DNA of 7,938 bases from Pseudomonadota bacterium. GTDB taxonomy: Bacteria > Desulfobacterota > Syntrophia > Syntrophales > JADFWA01. Of the stretch, positions 6,561 through 7,938 are shown one piece after another. Made by a program: the position numbers and the translations under genes. The stretch spans positions 1 to 7,938 of the forward strand of contig JAUVKS010000075.1 in the NCBI GenBank assembly GCA_030596145.1, in the 5' to 3' direction. Each line of letters starts with the position of its first letter. Position 1 is the stretch's first letter. The notes under the pieces were generated by a model. That model was not told the DNA's origin. It saw only the letters and a list, made by a program, of their open reading frames with translations, and ran no database searches.

Positions 6561-6735
6561 AGTGTGTTTTTAGTAAAGAGTATCTATTCTTTTTCTACCG
6601 TTGTTGAGACCGAGTATCCGCATAACCGCGCTTTACTATCACGGCAGTAGATTATTGACAATATCTTTCTCACAGTGGAGAGTGGGTGCGGTTTTTCTTA
6701 TTGTGTGAACTCGGGGATTTTGCTATCTTCCTCTC
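6561..6735. other. Divergent mltG/selB intergenic region
   Basis: This 175-bp spacer must hold the promoters of both genes. No strong consensus promoter is visible. For selB, TTGTGT (6701-6706) and TATCTT (6724-6729) are 17 bp apart and would place the start near the ATG itself. A TTGACA at 6655-6660 has no good -10 at normal spacing. For mltG, TCAACA and GATACT, 17 bp apart on the minus strand between about 6575 and 6605, are a weak candidate giving a leader of only about 14 nt. There is no Shine-Dalgarno sequence before either start. No RNA gene or stable hairpin was recognised. Confidence 0.4.
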
Positions 6736-7938
6736 ATGAAACACATAATTATGGGTACAGCCGGGCATGTCGATCATGGGAAAACTGCACTGATCAAAGC
6801 ACTTACTGGTGTGGATACAGACAGGCTGAAGGAAGAAAAGGAGAGGGGAATCACCATCGAGCTTGGTTTTGCCTCACTCACACTCGAAAGCGGGCAGAAA
6901 CTCGGGATAGTGGACGTGCCAGGTCATGAAAAATTTGTGAAAAACATGGTTGCTGGAGCTGGTGGAATTGATTTGGTTGTTCTTGTCATAGCGGCGGATG
7001 AGGGTGTAATGCCCCAGACGAGGGAGCATTTCGATATATGCGCACTTCTGGGTATAAAGAACGGCCTGGTCGCCCTCACCAAGATTGACCTTGTTGACAG
7101 TGAGTGGCTTGATCTTGTTGAAGAAGATGTCCGGGGATTCCTAGCAGGAACGTTCATGGAGGAGTCTCCTATTATACCTCTCTCTGTTGTTACGGGTGAA
7201 GGTTTTCCGGAATTTCTTTCCACATTGGATAAAACAATTATGCGGATTGAAGCACACCCCGACACAGGTCTTTTCAGGCTTCCAGTTGACAGGGTGTTCA
7301 CAATGAAAGGATTCGGGACGGTAGTAACGGGAACCTTGATGTCAGGTAAGGTGAATGTAGGAGAAGCGGTGGAAATATTGCCCAAGCGGGTGACAGCAAA
7401 AATCAGAGGAATTCAGGTACACAATGAAAGCGTAACCGTAGCTGAGGCAGGACAGAGAACCGCGATAAATCTGCAGGGGACCGAAAGAACGCAGATACCC
7501 AGGGGCGATATTCTTGCCCATCAAGGTGTTTTTACCCCGTCAAATCGATTTGATATAGACTTCAAGTATCTATCCTCTGCTGACAAAAAGTTAAAGAGCA
7601 GGACACTTGTCAGGCTTCACTCGGGAACCAGCGAAATTATCTCGAGAATCATTCTCATCGGCAGGGATGAGATGGAACCGGGAGAGACATGTTATGCCCA
7701 GGTTATTCTTGGAACTCCGACAGTTACAATGGCAGGGGACAGGTTCGTCATGAGGAGCTATTCTCCTGTCTGGACGATCGGTGGCGGCGAAATCCTTGAT
7801 CCTCTTCCCGGAAAACATAAAAGATATTCTGACAGTGTGCTCGATGATTTTAACATATTGCGCAATGGCACTGATCTGGAAAGAACAACTGTAATCATGG
7901 ATCGCGCCGGTCTCACCGGTATCTCGTTCCAGGAGCTT
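6736..7938 (+). CDS. selB: SelB, selenocysteine-specific translation elongation factor (3' truncated by window)
   Basis: GTPase that delivers Sec-tRNA(Sec) to UGA codons marked by a SECIS element in the mRNA. The window holds 401 residues, in frame to the last base; family members usually run past 600. Visible: G1 GTAGHVDHGKT (7-17); switch region ERGITIELGFA (36-46), with the TIELGFA wording that separates SelB from EF-Tu; G3 DVPGHE (60-65); G4 TKID (115-118); domain 2 with DRVFTMKGFGTVVTGT (185-200); domain 3 up to GDRFVMRSYSPVWTIGGG (334-351), a SelB hallmark; then the start of the winged-helix region that would bind SECIS. The ATG at 6736 is fixed by family alignment, with an in-frame TGA 30 bases upstream and no other start between. 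No Shine-Dalgarno sequence is present. No selA, selC or selD lies in the window. Confidence 0.96.
   Translation, partial: MKHIIMGTAGHVDHGKTALIKALTGVDTDRLKEEKERGITIELGFASLTLESGQKLGIVDVPGHEKFVKNMVAGAGGIDLVVLVIAADEGVMPQTREHFDICALLGIKNGLVALTKIDLVDSEWLDLVEEDVRGFLAGTFMEESPIIPLSVVTGEGFPEFLSTLDKTIMRIEAHPDTGLFRLPVDRVFTMKGFGTVVTGTLMSGKVNVGEAVEILPKRVTAKIRGIQVHNESVTVAEAGQRTAINLQGTERTQIPRGDILAHQGVFTPSNRFDIDFKYLSSADKKLKSRTLVRLHSGTSEIISRIILIGRDEMEPGETCYAQVILGTPTVTMAGDRFVMRSYSPVWTIGGGEILDPLPGKHKRYSDSVLDDFNILRNGTDLERTTVIMDRAGLTGISFQEL

Noticed and set aside
6675..6686. GTGGA and GTGGG near selB as additional MraZ boxes
   Set aside because: There are only two units and they are spaced 7 nt rather than 10, so they do not match the MraZ operator geometry seen at 5476-5500.
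6924..7818. Open frames on the minus strand opposite selB
   Set aside because: They lie antisense to a clearly coding SelB, carry no recognisable family motif and show low-complexity Ser/Thr/Arg-rich composition typical of reverse-frame shadows.

Overview
The window holds the head of a dcw (division and cell wall) cluster on the minus strand, with a divergent plus-strand selB running off the right edge. Read in the direction of transcription, the minus strand carries mltG, mraZ, rsmH, ftsL, ftsI (a class B penicillin-binding protein with a C-terminal PASTA domain), murE and the first 14 codons of murF. All seven are recognisable from family motifs. The organism is a Gram-negative-type bacterium making meso-diaminopimelate peptidoglycan (MurE has the DNPR motif) and using selenocysteine (SelB). 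The mraZ-rsmH-ftsL-PASTA PBP-murE-murF order, moderate A+T content by eye and the SelB N-terminus suggest a Desulfobacterota/deltaproteobacterial lineage. That placement is inference, and Nitrospirota or a related phylum is not excluded.

Right part (6561-7938): a 175-bp divergent spacer separates mltG from selB. Neither start codon has a convincing Shine-Dalgarno sequence. SelB is intact for its first 401 residues (GTPase, domains 2 and 3, start of the winged-helix region) and is cut by the window edge.

Middle (3756-6560): mltG ends eight bases before the -35 box of a near-consensus sigma-70 promoter (TTGACA, 17 bp, TATAGT) that drives mraZ. Between that promoter and the mraZ start lie three GTGG(A/G) boxes at an exact 10-nt period, the classical arrangement for MraZ autoregulation. 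The last box touches the mraZ ribosome-binding site. mraZ, rsmH, ftsL and ftsI are packed with gaps of 5 and 9 bp and then a 4-bp ATGA overlap.

Left part (1-3755): the packing breaks on both sides of murE. The 110-bp ftsI-murE gap contains heptanucleotide repeats (AGTTCNR type) arranged as a long imperfect inverted repeat. The 59-bp murE-murF gap contains a second, more degenerate copy of the same repeat family, running up to the murF start codon. In ftsI, the linker before the PASTA domain carries a run of eight C (coding strand) and a 21-bp tandem duplication.

Together the minus-strand genes make the UDP-MurNAc-peptide precursor (MurE, MurF), cross-link septal peptidoglycan (FtsI with FtsL), trim or release nascent glycan (MltG), modify 16S rRNA (RsmH) and regulate the cluster (MraZ). 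I found no undescribed multi-gene system here. The least explained items are the heptad repeats around murE and the unstable linker in ftsI.
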